Shown: positions 7,623-8,675 of the stretch, one piece after another | Layout of the letters: each line of letters opens with the position of its first letter | How positions within the stretch are numbered: position 1 is the first letter of the stretch | From: Bacteroidota bacterium | GTDB taxonomy: Bacteria; Bacteroidota; Bacteroidia; Bacteroidales; GCA-2748055 | NCBI GenBank assembly: GCA_024244665.1 | Contig: JAAEOI010000556.1 | Location: 1-8,675 of the forward strand | Reading direction: 5' to 3' | Length of the DNA: 8,675 bases | Translations under genes and position numbers: made by a program | Notes under the pieces: model-generated | What the model was told of the DNA's origin: nothing | What the model saw: the letters and a program-made list of their open reading frames with translations, nothing else | Databases searched by the model: none

Positions 7623-7639
7623 GCGCATATTCAATGCGC
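7623..7639. promoter_or_regulatory. Perfect 6-bp inverted repeat (possible operator) upstream of the flavoprotein gene
   Basis: GCGCAT at 7623-7628 and ATGCGC at 7634-7639 form a perfect dyad with a 5-base spacer, ending 38 bases before the ATG at 7678. Its GC-rich arms stand out in an AT-rich intergenic stretch. The size and place suit a repressor or redox-regulator site controlling the flavoprotein/cupin pair, but no known consensus is recognised. Confidence 0.3.
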
Positions 7640-7677
7640 GCTTGTAGTTTTAAAGTAATAATATCTAGATTTATTGT

Positions 7678-8334
7678 ATGGCAATTTTGGGAATCAGCGG
7701 CAGTCCGAAAAAGGGAGGTAATACGGATAGGATGGTACAGGCTCTGCTTGAGAAATCCGGAAAGGAGACTGAATTTGTGAACCTCTCAACGCTTAGATTT
7801 GATCCCTGCAGGGGCTGTGTTCATTTATGTGCCCCCAACAGAATATGCGGCATTAAAGATGCTCTGCATCCCTATCTTGAAAAGGTGCTTGAAGCAGAAG
7901 CCCTGGTACTGGGGACACCCTACCAGATGGGGCATATGACAGGATTTATGTTTAATTTCCTGACACGCCTTGAAGGCTTTCATCATGTGGATCCGGCTTT
8001 GTATAATAAACCTGCAATCCTCATATCTGTCGGATGTAAAAAATATGAGGCACAGGTCAATCAGGGAATGCCCCGGTTTGAGACCCTGGTTTCACACAGT
8101 GATCAGATTAAGCCGCTTGGCCATATATATTACAATTCCCAGTCTCCACCCTGTCTCAGATGCGGAGAGGGAGATCATTGCCAGATCGGGGGCCTGTATA
8201 AATATGTACTGGATAAGGATGAGGAGAAGCTGAAGAATTACAAGGTTTCCCTGGAAAGTGTTAAAGACTGGGAGGATTCTCCGGAGATCGTTGAGGGCAT
8301 AAATAAATATGCAAAAGTCTTAGAGGAATTATAA
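7678..8334 (+). CDS. Flavodoxin-fold NADPH-dependent FMN reductase / iron-sulfur flavoprotein-like protein
   Basis: This 218-residue cytoplasmic protein has no signal peptide. The N-terminus ILGISGSPKKGGNTD (residues 3-17) is the FMN-phosphate-binding loop of the NADPH-dependent FMN reductase/flavodoxin-like superfamily. GTPYQMGHMTG (79-89) matches the second flavin-contacting loop of this family. A cysteine set at Cys44, Cys47, Cys51 and Cys57 (CX2CX3CX5C) resembles the compact motif holding a 4Fe-4S cluster in Methanosarcina iron-sulfur flavoprotein Isf, so electron transfer is likely. A second set at Cys159, Cys162 and Cys168 (PPCLRCGEGDHC) lies in the C-terminal part. The physiological partner is unknown. 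The start at 7678 was chosen because the flavin-binding strand begins immediately after it. The gene is separated from the sulfatase by 156 bp and precedes a cupin gene by 12 bp, so those two probably form their own operon. Confidence 0.88.
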   Translation: MAILGISGSPKKGGNTDRMVQALLEKSGKETEFVNLSTLRFDPCRGCVHLCAPNRICGIKDALHPYLEKVLEAEALVLGTPYQMGHMTGFMFNFLTRLEGFHHVDPALYNKPAILISVGCKKYEAQVNQGMPRFETLVSHSDQIKPLGHIYYNSQSPPCLRCGEGDHCQIGGLYKYVLDKDEEKLKNYKVSLESVKDWEDSPEIVEGINKYAKVLEEL

Positions 8335-8346
8335 AAAGATAGAAAC

Positions 8347-8675
8347 ATGAATCAAAAAGAAGATCCGAGAAAAGGAACTAAAACTGTTAAGTCCGTTCGA
8401 CCCTGGGGAGACATCCATTTATTGGTCAGGAACCAGGAATGCTCGGTCGATCTGACCCATATCAAGCCCGGCGAACGTTCCAGCCTGCATTCACACGAAA
8501 TCAGGTATGAGCTTTTCCATTTTATGGATGACGGGGCCTATCTTGAAATAGATGGTGAATTGTATCGCCCGAAGGCTCATGACGAGTTTATGCTTGAGCC
8601 TGGTATGAAACATCGTTTCTGGGCCATTGAGAAAGATTTCAGAATGGTGGTTGTCTGCTTTGGAGAGTGGACAGC
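8347..8675 (+). CDS. Cupin-domain protein similar to the mannose-6-phosphate isomerase type II cupin domain, 3' partial
   Basis: An ATG at 8347, 12 bp after the flavoprotein stop, opens a frame of 109 full codons that runs off the window with no stop. The segment VRPWGDIHLL followed by IKPGERSSLHSHE resembles the RPWG..(V/I)KPG..LSLQ.H pattern of type II mannose-6-phosphate isomerase / GDP-mannose pyrophosphorylase C-terminal cupins. The expected metal ligands are His48, His50, Glu55 and His89 (PGMKHRFW), with LEIDGELYRPKAHDEFMLEPG forming the second cupin motif. All four ligands are present, so a metal-dependent isomerase or sugar-binding role is plausible. It begins at the cupin itself with no nucleotidyltransferase domain in front, so it is a stand-alone cupin at least on the N-terminal side. 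The substrate is not known; the context does not link it clearly to the glycan block. Confidence 0.85.
   Translation, partial: MNQKEDPRKGTKTVKSVRPWGDIHLLVRNQECSVDLTHIKPGERSSLHSHEIRYELFHFMDDGAYLEIDGELYRPKAHDEFMLEPGMKHRFWAIEKDFRMVVVCFGEWT

Noticed and set aside
7641..7673. Bacteroidota-type promoter (CTTG at 7641-7644 and TAGATTTA at 7666-7673)
   Set aside because: The -7 element lacks the final G of TAnnTTTG and would place the transcript start at the start codon itself; too weak to annotate.
1..8675. CRISPR array, tRNA/rRNA genes, insertion sequence or transposase
   Set aside because: No regularly spaced repeats, no RNA gene signature and no transposase motif seen; almost all of the window is explained by coding sequence.

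Overview
The window looks like a polysaccharide-utilisation region of a Bacteroidota genome, probably a free-living, marine or gut member of the Bacteroidales/Marinilabiliales type. This is inferred from a hybrid two-component sensor fused to an AraC domain, many predicted lipoproteins, sulfatases, AT-rich start regions without Shine-Dalgarno sequences, and moderate GC. No 16S rRNA or other taxonomic marker is present, so the placement is only inferred. Every gene lies on the + strand.

Layout. Bases 1-1545 hold the 3' part of a hybrid sensor kinase/response regulator (HTCS), open at the window edge. After a 122-bp gap comes a likely operon of secreted or lipid-anchored proteins. Its members are a PD40 beta-propeller lipoprotein (1704-2726), a large lipoprotein joining a PD40 propeller to a (beta/alpha)8-barrel-like domain (2759-5293), a decayed S1 sulfatase pseudogene (5300-6012), and an intact S1 sulfatase lipoprotein (6025-7521). 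The spacings inside this block are 6-32 bp, so co-transcription is likely. A 156-bp gap with two inverted repeats follows. A second, probably separate unit then begins: a flavodoxin-fold iron-sulfur-type flavoprotein (7678-8334) and, 12 bp later, a mannose-6-phosphate-isomerase-like cupin (8347 to beyond the window end).

How the genes may work together (inference). The HTCS would sense a glycan fragment in the periplasm and switch on the downstream block. The propeller lipoproteins would bind substrate or partners at the envelope, the barrel domain would cut a glycan, and the sulfatase would remove sulfate esters. No SusC/SusD pair is visible, so the target glycan cannot be named. The flavoprotein/cupin pair may be unrelated metabolism or may handle a released sugar.

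The items most worth a second look are: the barrel domain fused to the propeller, which shows eight candidate strands with Glu residues at the ends of strands 4 and 7 but which I cannot assign to a family; the sulfatase pseudogene with internal deletions and a frame change; the HTCS with Ile in place of the Thr/Asn four residues after the phospho-accepting His; and the second cysteine cluster in the flavoprotein.
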